64,000 bases of DNA. Source: Lichina pygmaea (Eukaryota > Ascomycota > Lichinomycetes > Lichinales > Lichinaceae). Positions 1 to 10,274 of the stretch are shown here, piece after piece. The notes under the pieces are model-generated. The model ran no database searches. It had not been told where the DNA came from and was given only the letters and a program-made list of their open reading frames with translations. Positions within the stretch are counted from its first letter, which is position 1. Every line of letters starts with the position of its first letter. Location: positions 5,104,202 to 5,168,201 of the forward strand of contig OY730171.1 of NCBI GenBank assembly GCA_963422465.1, read 5' to 3'. The translations under genes and the position numbers were made by a program.

Positions 1-1493
1 TTTCCTGATCGAAGTGTCTTACCACTGACTGGGCAATGGGTCCAGCCATTCCCATCAGTTCTGAGGAATCTGTTCATGAATTTGTCTTGCTGATGCTTGT
101 CACATCCAGGCTTGAGGCAGTACTGCCAATTGTTGATGTAGCAGTTGTAGTTGTTGCCTTGCTGTAGGAACATGAGGTGTTTGTGCCAATCATGTGTGTG
201 CCCAGGGAATGCGGTGTGTTGGTGTTTGTCCCAAAGATGGATCTCACACACATCCTTCTCGCAATTGACCCAATGCTTGTGGCAGGTGGCGTGGTAGGGT
301 GAATGTCCTCCGTACCTTCGTAGTTGTTCGTGGTGGGTGCAGTAGTGCTTTGTGCAAAACCTCCACTGTAGTTCGCTGTGCCGTAGATTTCGTGGGTCCA
401 TGCTGTAAGTATAGCTTCCTTGTGGTATTTCTTCTTTGATAGACGTGGGTTTGTCTCAGTCCCTATCAGAGGTGGTTAAGAGCTCCTGTCCCTTGTCCTG
501 ACCTGTCTGTTCTGGTAGGTCCTTGCCTCCTGATGTTGCCAGTTGGTGGGCTGCTTCCAATGTCTGATTGTAGTTGTCCTATTGTTTGAGGGATAGCTGA
601 GCCTCTCCTGGTGGGTCCTCTGGCTTGATGACATTCCAGTCTCTGTCAAGCGTATTAAGTTGCTGTCAGTGCACCTTGTTCTTTGAATGACAGTCTTTCG
701 CCATGTGGCCTAGCTTGCCACAGGTATAGCACTTCAGTGCTTTCCTCTTTTTGTTGTTCCTTCCCTTCGTGAACCTTCCCTTGTGGTGGACTGCATCCAG
801 TTCCATGGATGCATAGCCATATGGGTCATGTGGTGGTGCCTTGTTAGACAGCTTGTAGTGGTTGCTCACATGCCATGCAGGGTGGCTGTATCCTCTGTTG
901 TGGTGTTTCTCCATCACTCACTCAAATAGTTTGTTGTTGATGTTGATTGCTTGTGCGATGAGTTTGTCCAGTGTGTCAACTGCTCATCTGTTGAAGGTGA
1001 TTTCATCCTTCATGTTTTCCTTGAGTCCACGTTGGTACATGACCATCAGGGTGTTGTTGTCCCAGTCAGTCAGTACTGAGTATTGTTTGAACTGCGTGGT
1101 GTACTCTACAGCTGAGCGTTGTTGTTTGATGTGCTGGATTATTTGTATAGCCACTTTGTCTTTGTTAGATGGTCCAAGGATCCTTTTGATCTTGTCCTTG
1201 AATCATGTCCATTTTGTCATCCATTCTGTTGTGCTGTTGTGGTCTCTGTTTCCTGAGAGATGTTTGTTGACGTAGGGCTTGATCCATCAATAAGTATTAC
1301 CTCTCATGTAAGTGGTTGCGAAGAGGGGCCACTTCTCCTTAGGCAGCTTTGTCTCTGGTTGGAATTGAAAGTAGACTTGGAGTTGCATGAGCCAGTCGTC
1401 AACCTTGTTTCTTTTGCCGTAGAACAGGTCTGGCTTGGTGATGCTAATCTTTCCATCTGGGAAGTTGGGGTTGGTTGCTCCTGAGGTACTCAT
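1..1493 (-). mobile_element. Ty3/gypsy chromovirus-like fossil, gag part
   Basis: Read on the minus strand, this is the gag end of a Ty3/gypsy retrotransposon. The gag start is near 1493 (MSTSGATNPNFPDG), followed by a capsid-like region and a CCHC zinc knuckle (CYTCGKLGHMAKDC) near 670-730. From 401 to the window edge there is an open, strikingly Cys/His-rich stretch starting MDPRNLRH. In fungal chromoviruses this position lies between the zinc knuckle and the protease. The element continues past base 1, so protease and later parts are not visible. It is broken, with several interruptions in gag. The family assignment rests on the knuckle and on the order of parts. Confidence 0.75.
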
Positions 1494-2282
1494 CCTTGAG
1501 GGTCTTCAAAGTGTTGCGGTCTGTACCGTACTGTCCTATCCAAGTATAGGATTAGGGTGAGAGGTGGAAGGCAGGTTGGTTCTCACAGGAGAGGAGTGTC
1601 AAGGAGCGTGAAGGGATTTAGTGGAATGTGGTGGTGGTGACACCTGATCAATGGCTTCGTACAAAAGGATTGTATTGAAGTAGATCTAGTTGTCTGGATC
1701 ACAACATGAGTTGAAGACGATCATTCCATAAGGGAACTATCACTGGACTATATAGTGCTGGCCCGTCAAGACAATCAAGATTGTCTTGACAGTCTTGACG
1801 TCAAGACAGGTGAGATTGTCTTGACAGTCCCACCATGTTATGCACCCTGCGTCAAGATGGGTGAGATTGTCTCGACAGTCCCACCATGTTATGCACCCTG
1901 TGTTGAGACAGGTGAGATTGTCTCAACAGTCCCACCATGTTATACACCCTGCGTCAAGACTGGTGAGATTGTCTTGATGCTTCATGCATCCTGCGTCAAG
2001 ACTGGTGAGATTGTCTTGATGCTTCATGCATCCTGTGTTGAGACTGGTGAGATTGTCTTGATGCTTCATACATCCTGTGTCAAGACTCCTGTGTGTGTCT
2101 CGACAGTCACGTGACCCCTTGTTGGTTGGTCACTTGACTTCCATGGTGTCCTCTTGCCTGGCCTGTGACCTGATTGCCTATAAATGAGTGGCTCCCATCC
2201 TCTGGGTTATAACAGATGAAAGACAGTGAAGAATAGAAGACAGTCTTTCATACAAGGTACAGGCATTACAAGTATACTGTGA
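1494..2282. repeat. LTR-like / leader DNA between two opposed gypsy fossils
   Basis: This is non-coding DNA between the minus-strand gag fossil and the plus-strand pol fossil. It carries the tandem repeats at 1809-2087 and a TATA-like box (TATAAATG, near 2180) followed by a leader-like stretch, as in the U3-R-U5 part of an LTR read on the plus strand. No clean TG...CA pair was found, and it does not resemble the LTR at 5223-5681. It may be an LTR of a different family or the remains of both flanking elements. Confidence 0.45.
1809..2087 (+). repeat. Two-tier tandem repeat: 3 x 51 bp then 3 x 42 bp
   Basis: Units start with GGTGAGATTGTC at 1809, 1860, 1911, 1962, 2004 and 2046. The first three are 51 bp apart and carry CCCACCATGTTATGCACCC. 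The next three are 42 bp long with a shortened core (TGCTTCATGCATCC). Each unit also holds the complementary words GTCAAGAC and GTCTTGAC, so single units can fold into hairpins. Units differ mainly by C/T and A/G changes. Both unit lengths are multiples of three and one frame stays open across the array (GEIVSTVPPCYAPCV, then GEIVLMLHASCV), but nothing shows that it is translated. Confidence 0.85.
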
Positions 2283-4694
2283 TGCTATTCAGCCTTACGA
2301 ATGCACTGGCGACATTCCAATCACTTATTAACACTGTCCTCTGACAATACCTGGACATATTTGTCACTGCCTATGTTGATGACGTCTTGGTATACACCAA
2401 TGGAACCTTGGAGAAGTATAAACAGCATGTCAAGAAGATCCTACATGCACTCCAGAAAGCAGGCATGAGGTTACACCTTGATAAGAGTGTTTTCCACACA
2501 AAAGAAGTGGAATATTTAGGGTCAATCCTAACAACAGAAGGAATCTGAATGGACAACACAAAGACGGCAGCAGTACAAGACTGGCCAACACCCAAAAACC
2601 TCAAAGAAGTACAATCCTTCCTAGGATTTGCAAACTTCTACTGACAATTCATCAAGGACTACTCAAGAACAGCAGCAGTCTTGACAGAGTTAACCAGAAA
2701 GAACAAATCTTTCAGGTGAGGGGAGAGCCAACAAGTGGCCTTCCAGGAGTTGAAGAACAAATTCATCTCCACACCTATTTTAGTATCATTTGACTCCAAG
2801 AAGAGGATTATTTTGGAGACTGATGCCTCAGACCAAGCATTAGGATCCTGCTTGTGTCAACCAGACACTGACGACCACTTACACCCTGTCGTGTACTGAT
2901 CAAGAAAGTTCTCTGGCCCAGAACTGAGGTATGATGTTCACAACAAAGAGTTGTTAGCAATCGTCAATGTATTCCAAGAATAGAGGCCTTACTTGGAGGG
3001 GGCAAAATACATAGTAGATGTGTACTCAGACCACAAGAACTTAGCTTACTTCACAACAACAAAGAAGCTAAACTGACAACAAGTTTGATGGGCAGAGTTG
3101 TTAGTATCATACAACTTTCAAATCCTCTACTGGAAGAGCACTGAAAATACTTGAGTGGATGCACTCAGCAGGTGACCAGACCTGATGGACAAGAAAATAA
3201 CAGAGGAACACCCAATCCTAGCAATAAAAGGATGAACCCTGGTCTATGCCCAACCCCAACTGGTAACAACTGAAACAAAGAGTCCACTCCTTACCCTTGG
3301 CCACAAGGTGGCAAACAAAAAGAAAATTGTGCCAGAAAGAGCACAAGAGAAGGTGATCCAGAGGCACCATGACAGGTCTTTGCACAGACACCCTGGGTGA
3401 GATAAAACCTTAGAGAAAGTCCAAAGAAACTACCACTTCAACAGAATGAAGTGCAAGGTGACAGAGTTCATTCGCAACTGCAAACAGTGTGCAAAGAACA
3501 AACTATCAAGACATAAGCCCTACAGGCAGGCACAGCAAATAGACCTACCCAAGGCACTATGGGAAACTATCATGATGGATTTTGTGGTCAAGTTGCCACA
3601 GTCAATAGACCCAGCAACAAAGATGGTATACAATAGTATTTTGGTGGTTGTTGACAAGCTCACCAAATACACCCACCTGGTCCCATGGAAAGAGTCAGGA
3701 ACCACGAACAAACTTGTGAGCATCCTACTCAAAGAGTTGGTAAGCCACTGAGGGCTACCAAAAATAATCATCTCAGATCAAGACAAACTCTTCACCTTGA
3801 AATTCTGGAACATGTGGACAAGGCAACTTGGCATTGATACAAGGATATCAACAGCCTACCACCCACAAACCAATAGACAAACTGAGTGGACAAACCAGAT
3901 GATAGAGCAGTATCTACAATACTACGTCAACCACCAGCAGGATAACTGGGTGGAACTGCTACCAATAGCACAGTTTGTGTACAACAACCAGCAACACAGT
4001 GTGACAGGGACAACACTGTTCTTTGTGAACTACAGAAGAAACCCCTGATGGCAGGCAACAGCAGGAGGCAATGTTGTCAATGTTGATAAACTCACTGCTA
4101 TGCACAAGATGATAAAAACAACAATTGACTGTACTCAGAACACCACTGCCCGCTGATTACATAACAAAAGGTTGAAGGGACCAACTCTGGAAAGGGGGGA
4201 TAAGGTCTACCTATCAACAAAAAACCTGTGCTCAAAGTGACCAAGCAAAAAGCTGGACCACGTACAAATCAGACTATTTGAAATCAAGAAGTGCACTGGG
4301 AAAGTCAACTATCAACTGAGACTACCACGAAAAGCAAGGATACACTGAGTATTCCACATCTCACTACTCAAACCAGCACCCAGTGACACAGAGATCAAGA
4401 CAGAATAGAACTTCAAGAACAACAAAGAAGAGTACGATGTCAAAAGAATCCTGGATAGCTGAAGAAACAGATGGAAAACTGAGTACCTGGTGAAGTGGTT
4501 AGAATTTGATGAAGAGGAGAATTTGTGGGAACCAACCAAGAACTTCAGCCCTGTGATGAACCAGAAGCTGGTGGATTACCACTAAGCAAACCCACAGTGA
4601 CCAGGTCTGACAGTGACAACAGCTTGAGAGGAGCCAAAGTCTCTGAGGAGAAGACATCCTCAAAGGATAGTGGAGCAGCAGCCTGACTGGCCTC

Positions 4695-5014
4695 CTATTC
4701 ATGAATAACACAGAGAGTCTTCTGCTCCTGAGCATCAAGGGACTCTTGATCCTTGATGGCCGACAGCTCACAACAGATGGCATCAGCCTCTTTCTGAGAG
4801 AGACAACCCAGCTGCCAGTGGAGGCAGATCTGCCAGGGAAGCAACTTCGATAATTGGTCATCAGTCTCTCGCAGCTGAGCCTTGAGCTGCTCACACTCAA
4901 GTTCCATCTTCTTCCATTCTGATTCTGAGAGATGAAGGTCACAGTGACAACTCTTCTCAACACACCAACAACAAAAAGATGATGCAGAGCTCACAACACA
5001 CTTGGCGTGGTCAT
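4695..5014 (-). other. Antisense ORF beside the chromodomain, Cys-rich head and coiled coil
   Basis: A minus-strand ORF of about 106 codons lies between the chromodomain and the 3' LTR of the plus-strand fossil. It starts at ATG 5014 (MTTPSVVSSASSF), has a short Cys/His-rich stretch (CCWCVEKSCHC), then a heptad-like charged segment (ESEWKKMELECEQLKAQL). I do not recognise the product. It may be a passenger ORF of the retroelement or a chance frame; the amphipathic pattern is the only argument for coding. Confidence 0.25.
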
Positions 5015-5222
5015 GACAACAAGCACCACATGTGATTTTTGATTCCTTGCCTATTTTGCTAATGCAACAAGAAAGAGAACTACGATGACAAGTTCAAGTT
5101 GTCTGATCTCAGTTCATGACAAAAGAGGAGCAGGAACAAAAAGGATCTGGGGACAGAATCTTTGGAGAGAGAGGATAGTGTTAAGGCCTAGGCTGGATCA
5201 GCCCAGGTAAGTGAGGGAGGAG

Positions 5223-5681
5223 TGTTAGTCATACAGAACAACATCCGACTGATCTGGTGGACAAGCAAGAGCTAAGCGAGGAGCTTGTCTGGTGGACAAG
5301 CAGAAGCTAAGCGAGGAGCTTGTCTGGTGGACAAGCAGGAGCTAAGCGAGGAGCTTGTCTGGTGGATGAGCAGTCCCTAAGCAAGGAGCTTGTCCGGTGG
5401 ACAAGCAGTCTCTAAGCAAGGAGCTTGTCCACGCAAAAGGATGATACCCCTTGAGGAGACTCCCCCCCTCAGAGCATCTGTATAAAGACCCCCCAAAGGG
5501 CCCAGAGGGATTAGCTCTCCAGGCTGAACACAAATGCACAAATGCACACATCATACTGAGACAATAGCACAGGAGAGTTACCCCACCTGTCTATTCCTCT
5601 ACCAAGTCTCTGTCTAGAATCCGCCCTGCGAAGCAACAAGACTGTACCGGCTTCTGTGTGAACCCAGCCCAGCCTTTAACA
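5223..5681 (+). repeat. LTR (3' LTR of the chromovirus fossil)
   Basis: This 459-bp unit starts TGTTAGTC and ends TTTAACA, the TG...CA form of an LTR, right after a purine-rich tract (GTGAGGGAGGAG). It contains a TATA box (TATAAAG, near 5480) and the 35-bp repeats at 5254-5428. Its last 180 bp resemble the LTR at 17053-17399: the words AGCTCTC, AGAGTTACC, AAGTCTCTGTC, TCTGTGTGAA and TTAACA occur in the same order. The minus-strand gypsy fossil resumes immediately downstream. Confidence 0.7.
5254..5428 (+). repeat. 35-bp tandem repeat, five copies, in the LTR
   Basis: Five consecutive 35-bp units start at 5254, 5289, 5324, 5359 and 5394. Each reads CTGGTGGACAAGCA followed by a variable AGAGCTAAGCGAGGAGC core and TTGT. 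Units 4 and 5 share differences (TCCCTAAGCAAGG, TCTCTAAGCAAGG), so the array grew stepwise. There are no spacers, so this is not a CRISPR array. It sits in the U3-like part of the LTR, upstream of the TATA box. Confidence 0.9.
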
Positions 5682-6985
5682 GTGATGTTGACTTGTGTAT
5701 CCAGTCTTTGCTCAGGTTGTTGTCCAGGTATTCTTTTAGAACACCCAGCTTCTTCTTGGAGAGCTTGTAAATTAGACTCTTTAGTGGGTCTCCCCCAACA
5801 AGGTTGATCATGTGATCATGAGGGGTGTAGCTTGGTAGCTCCCTCACCATCTTCTCTGGGAACACATTAGTGTAGTTGTGCAGTTCCTTCAGTAACTTGA
5901 CTTAAGTCACTGTCAGCTGGTCTAAGCTAGCTGTGGAAATACAAGTCTTGTCCAGCTTGTAGGTGGTGCAGAAGCACTAATCTACAAGCTTTGGTGGATC
6001 TGGTGTCATGATACTGTTGTTGATAGTCTTGCTGGTGATGTACTCAGATGTGACACAAGAGTTTTGGTGGTAGTGCCATGTTTGCTAAGCCTAGTGGATA
6101 TCAGAGTTCTTGGATGTCAGCCACAGCTATCCCAGGACAAAGTTATACTCTGTAAATCTGATAGTGACAAACAACATGCTTTGAGTGTGTTGTTGTCTGT
6201 GGCTGTTGGTGAGACAGTACTCAATGTTGTGGTTACTGTAAGTGGCTATCTTATAGCTGTCCAGTGTCTGGACTCCAGTGTATCCATGCAGGACAAGGCC
6301 CAGTTCCTTGACTGTGTACTGCAACACAAGGTTGTTCTTGGTGCCTGAGTTGACCAGCACTATCCAATGTTTTACACTGGGTGTTCTGCAGATGTTGAGG
6401 TGAATCATCATCAACCTCACAGCTGTGGTTCAGTTGTGTCCAGTGATGAGTGTGGAAAGATTAGTCACTGGTGTCAGCTTGCAGTTCTTCTGGATTGTGC
6501 AGTCTGCAGTCTGATAGTTTGCTGATCTGTATTCAAAGTACAGGTTTCCTTACTTCCTGTGTTCTTGCTCTTAAGACAGCAACAGCTTGTGCACTCTGTA
6601 AACTCTGGGACTGCAGTCTTGCCTATTCAGTCAGTTTTCCGGCCATAACCTTCTGTCAGTTGGGCACAAGTACATGTTGGCAGACTCTTGATTTCTGTTG
6701 TATGGGCATAAACCCCTGGAGTATAGCTTTCATGCCAATCCCCCTGCCTACAGCTTTGACTCACTATTGTACTGACAATACCCAGAGGTTGGCAGAGACC
6801 TGTAGTCTTCTGAGAATAGTCTTGGGTCAGTCCAACAGTTGCTTCTCTTCCAGTTGTTAGTGTACAACTCCAGATGCAGTACTCAGCTTGTCACTTTCTT
6901 GAGAGTCTGTAGTATGTCACAATCTTAAGTCATCTTATGTTAGAGATCTGGCAGTAGTTTGATCAGAAGTTCCTTGGTGTGTTCT

Positions 6986-7002
6986 ATATCTGACTTCAGC
7001 CC
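6986..7002 (+). repeat. Left 17-bp target-site duplication of the LINE
   Basis: ATATCTGACTTCAGCCC here is repeated exactly at 9002-9018, directly after the LINE poly-A tail. This marks the insertion of the LINE into the gypsy fossil. The perfect match implies a recent insertion. Confidence 0.9.
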
Positions 7003-9001
7003 AAGTTCTGCCAAGCTATAGCTGTTCTCACATCAACATGCTGGAGACTGGAATACTTTCCAGAGAAATTCAAGAATGCAAAAACAGTCTGTCTAAGAAA
7101 ACCTGGCAAGGGAATCTATAACCAAGCTAAAGCCTGGCGCCCTATAGCTCTGCTAAACACAACTGGCAAGCTGATGGAAGCTATTACAGCAGCCAGACTA
7201 AGCAAGGTAGCAGAAGAGGCTAAACTCTTGCCAGAAATCCAGATGGGGTTCAGGAAAGGCAGATCAACTGAATCAGCACTTTTCCTTCTAACTTCCCAAG
7301 TGGAAAAAGTCTGGAAAGAAGGCATGGTTGCATCTCTACTTTCTCTGGACATCTCAGGAGCATATGACAGAGTTCTTCCAGAGATTCTTCAAAAGATTCT
7401 GGAGAGAAAAGGAATCCCTCTCTGGCTAACTTCTTGGATCTTCTCTTTCTGTACCAGACGTACCACCACTCTAGTTTTTGATGACTCTGAGTCCTCTTCT
7501 ATTCCTATTCACTGTGGAGTTCCCCAAGGTTCCCCTTTGTCTCCTATTCTTTTTCTATTCTATATTTCTGAACTTCATGAGACTGTACATTCTCCTACTA
7601 CTGGTGTTTCTGCTCTGGGATTTGCAGATGATACAAATCTGCTTGCATTTGGACACTCTCTTAAAAGCAACCTTCTGAAGTTGAAGAATACACATCTTAA
7701 ATGTCTATCTTGGGCTGCAAGACATGGAATGGTCTTCTCTCCTGAGAAATATGAAATACTTCATTTTTCCAGAAGAAGATCAGACAATCTGCAGCTCAAG
7801 CTTAGACTTGGGAATGTGATTCTAAAACCAAAAGAAGAAGTGCGAGTATTGGGAGTGTACCTGGATGCCAAACTCCACTGGCACAAACACCGGAGAATTA
7901 TTCTTCAAAAAGCACAAAAAGCACTATCTTCTCTTTCTAGAACCTCTTACTCCACCTGGGGCTTTCCAGTTCTCACAGCACGCCTTGTGTACACTGCAAT
8001 ACTCAGATCTGTACTGAGCTATGCAGTGGGAATTTGGTTCAACCCACTCAGAAAATCCTCTAATATTTCCTCTCTTATCATATTCCAAAACAAATGTCTG
8101 AGACTTATTGGGGGTGCTTTCAAAGCCACTCCTTCTTTTCTATTAGAGAGTGAGCTTTTTCTTTTACCTCTAGATCTCTATTTTAAATTTCGCACAGCTT
8201 GTTTTCTATCTTCTATCCAAACCTCCTCTCTGAAAGACTTTCTTGACAGTACCTTTTCTACTATTTCTTCCTATGCTTCTTCACTGAGGAAACCTTTAAA
8301 GAAATCCTCAACTATCTCTCCTAATTGGAAGTTCACTTGGTTAAGTCAAATAACTACTAACCAGGCTAGTTCAAAGAAAGAACTACAAATACTCTTTACT
8401 AAAGAGTGGGAAAACCAATGGGAGGAGAAGAAAAGAAAAGGCTATGCTGGATGGCAGGTGTTTTGCCAAAAACCTCACTACAACAACCTAAAGCTCTACA
8501 AAGAGCTACAGAAAGCTGAGGCAAGTCTACTACTGCAAACCAGAACTGGGAGAATTGGTCTAGCAAGTTTTCTTTTCAGAGCTGGAGTCCCTGACTTTCC
8601 TACCCCCCTATGCATGTGTGGTCAAGCAGAAGAGACAGTAAAGCATATCACCTCTTCATGCTCTCTCTACTCAAGTCAAAGACAACATGCTCTCTTTAAC
8701 CCCCAAGATTTCACTACTATTATTTCAAACCCAGAGCTTCTACAGAAGTTTCTGTACTGGTTTATGTCTTTGAAAAGACTAAACCAATTTAATCTGGCTT
8801 TCAAACTTCACTATTCACACTCCAACATCTAGAAGCTTTTCCTACCAGACACTACAAGATTTCCTTTTGCTACACTTTCTAGTCACCTCCCTGTCTTCAG
8901 TTTTTATTCCTTTAAAGGTTTTCTGAAGAAGTTCACTATTAGCTGGAAGATCTGCATGGCTGTAAAGCTACAAACAGTGTAAGAATCAAATCAAAAAAAA
9001 A
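7003..9001 (+). mobile_element. LINE (non-LTR retrotransposon), 5'-truncated, young
   Basis: A LINE copy starting abruptly inside the RT linker and ending in an A-rich tail (AATCAAATCAAAAAAAAA). It is flanked by perfect 17-bp direct repeats, the usual product of target-primed reverse transcription. The 5' truncation at 7003 removes the endonuclease, which is present in the related copy at 12893-16291. The 3' untranslated region (8833-8980) recurs in the copies at 10681 and 16365. The ORF is uninterrupted, so this is the youngest copy in the window, but it cannot be autonomous without its 5' part. Confidence 0.92.
7006..8832 (+). CDS. LINE reverse transcriptase ORF (partial, no interruption)
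   Basis: The frame is open from the 5' truncation point to the stop at 8832, about 608 codons. RT motifs in order: LRKPGKGIYNQAKAWRPIAL, GFRKGRSTESALFLL, SLDISGAYDRV (catalytic Asp), HCGVPQGSPLSPILF and FADDTNLL (catalytic Asp pair). The C-terminus has a zinc-finger-like C-x-C-x10-H-x4-C (LCMCGQAEETVKHITSSC), known from fungal and I-type LINEs. No RNase H domain is recognisable between RT and this motif. The true start codon lies upstream in the missing 5' part. The element family is probably Tad1/I-like; the clade is inferred from the C-terminal motif only. Confidence 0.85.
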   Translation, partial: FCQAIAVLTSTCWRLEYFPEKFKNAKTVCLRKPGKGIYNQAKAWRPIALLNTTGKLMEAITAARLSKVAEEAKLLPEIQMGFRKGRSTESALFLLTSQVEKVWKEGMVASLLSLDISGAYDRVLPEILQKILERKGIPLWLTSWIFSFCTRRTTTLVFDDSESSSIPIHCGVPQGSPLSPILFLFYISELHETVHSPTTGVSALGFADDTNLLAFGHSLKSNLLKLKNTHLKCLSWAARHGMVFSPEKYEILHFSRRRSDNLQLKLRLGNVILKPKEEVRVLGVYLDAKLHWHKHRRIILQKAQKALSSLSRTSYSTWGFPVLTARLVYTAILRSVLSYAVGIWFNPLRKSSNISSLIIFQNKCLRLIGGAFKATPSFLLESELFLLPLDLYFKFRTACFLSSIQTSSLKDFLDSTFSTISSYASSLRKPLKKSSTISPNWKFTWLSQITTNQASSKKELQILFTKEWENQWEEKKRKGYAGWQVFCQKPHYNNLKLYKELQKAEASLLLQTRTGRIGLASFLFRAGVPDFPTPLCMCGQAEETVKHITSSCSLYSSQRQHALFNPQDFTTIISNPELLQKFLYWFMSLKRLNQFNLAFKLHYSHSNI

Positions 9002-9018
9002 ATATCTGACTTCAGCCC
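9002..9018 (+). repeat. Right 17-bp target-site duplication of the LINE
   Basis: Exact copy of 6986-7002, placed directly after the LINE A-tail. Confidence 0.9.
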
Positions 9019-10274
9019 CAGGTCTTTGCTGAGCCTGTCCAGATAGTTGATGAAGTCTTGCACTGACTGCCCAGGTTGTTGATAGATAGTGTTGTACTTT
9101 CACAGTACTGTGAGCTCTCTGTTTGTTGGATGCTCAAATTGATTCTTGAGAAAACTTTTGTACTGGTCCCAAGTTATTGTCTCCATTTCATCTTTCTTGT
9201 AACAGATCTGCATCATGCTCTTAATAGCTCTATCAAGATACTGCATTACTTTGAGAACTATCTTCTTATTGTCTATAATCTCTGAGATCTCAAAACCCAG
9301 CTTATATTGATGCAGGTATTTCTGCAGTTCTTGTGCACTTCTCTCAGAGTACTTTGTGATACCCCTAAGTTTGAAATCCTCTCTGTATGTCTGGGTAGTT
9401 GATATCCCTGCCCAGGATAGTCCCACAACTACATCACTGTGGACTGGCTTATTTACAGCCAGTCCTACATATCTGCTATCTCCCAGCCCTATAGCTTCAG
9501 TTGTGACTCAGTGACTAAGCACCTGTAGTTCAACCCACCTTGCTATAAGGTTTGACTGCTTGTCAAGCACTTTCTTTCTGCACTCAAGCTTCTTGAGTTT
9601 CTCTGTCAGTGACAAGAGAGTTCTATCACTATACCTGAGAGTGCTGTGTTTATCTGCAATAATCTCCTCTGACGCACACTTCTGTGCCACATCTCCACTG
9701 TTGTGCAGTGGTGATGCTACCTCTCTGGTGAGAGATTGTCCCCCCCTGCTGGAGGGAGCCCCTCTCCCAGGTGGCCAGAAGGTGCTGGCTTTTGGTTGGC
9801 CAGATCCATCATTTTGTCATCTTGTTGTGACAATTTGCCAGAAGTCCTCTTGCCATGAAGAGCTCTGCCCAAGCCAGTCATCATGAACAGACTACTTCTC
9901 TTTTTGGTGAGAGAAGAGTGAACAAAACTGTGAGAATGTTACCAGCAGTGTGCTCAGGATAACTGCTTGGTGGAAAGGATTGAGTGGTTACTAGAATTGT
10001 TCACTAGTCTCCAAGAAGAACAGTGAGAGCAGCTCTATATGCTACAGAGCTGAGAACAGAGTATCTAGTTAAGTGACCCCAACCAATCTCCAAGTCTCTG
10101 CACAGCTGTCTCAAGTAGCCAGCTAGTCACAGCTGGTTGCAGCTGGCTTGTGTTGGCTATGCAGGTTAGAGCTGTATTTCTCTGTTGGTTATGTGAGTAG
10201 AGCCACATCACATAATCAACAGATGTGGGGCTGCCAGATGCAGACTATTGTAAGCAGTTGTTGTGACAGGACCT

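Larger units (their letters stand above)
2283..5681 (+). mobile_element. Ty3/gypsy chromovirus fossil: RT-RNase H-integrase-chromodomain-3' LTR
   Basis: The pol half of a chromovirus, starting inside reverse transcriptase. Parts in order: RT with the YVDD box (near 2370) and the thumb words [12 protein letters not shown]; RNase H (ETDASDQALG near 2817, then the NKELLAI helix); integrase with an HHCC zinc-binding head (about 3360-3500), the catalytic core (MMDFVVKLPQS, SDQDKLF, STAYHPQTNRQTEWTNQ); and a C-terminal chromodomain (EYLVKWLEFDEEENLWEP, 4480-4535). A purine-rich tract just before 5223 leads into the LTR at 5223-5681. Gag, protease and the first part of RT are absent. The coding part is broken many times (of the order of ten to twenty interruptions), so it is an old or heavily mutated copy. 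Confidence 0.85.
5682..10130 (-). mobile_element. Ty3/gypsy fossil (gag-protease-RT start), split by a LINE
   Basis: On the minus strand, right to left: a gag N-terminal region with a short coiled coil (9690-9508; KLKKLECRKKVLDKQ), a gag capsid-like region (9426-9100), protease (LVNSGT motif near 6350 in the flap-active-site order) and the first part of reverse transcriptase (LPSYTPHDHMINL, SKKKLGVLKEYLD; 5865-5690). It stops where the plus-strand LTR (5223-5681) begins. The LINE at 7003-9001 is inserted within it. DNA from 9691 to about 10130 may include its leader or LTR, but no clear LTR end was found. It is broken by several interruptions besides the LINE. Confidence 0.65.

Noticed and set aside
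5254-5428. CRISPR-like array
   Set aside because: The 35-bp units are contiguous with no spacers, lie in an LTR and the genome is eukaryotic.
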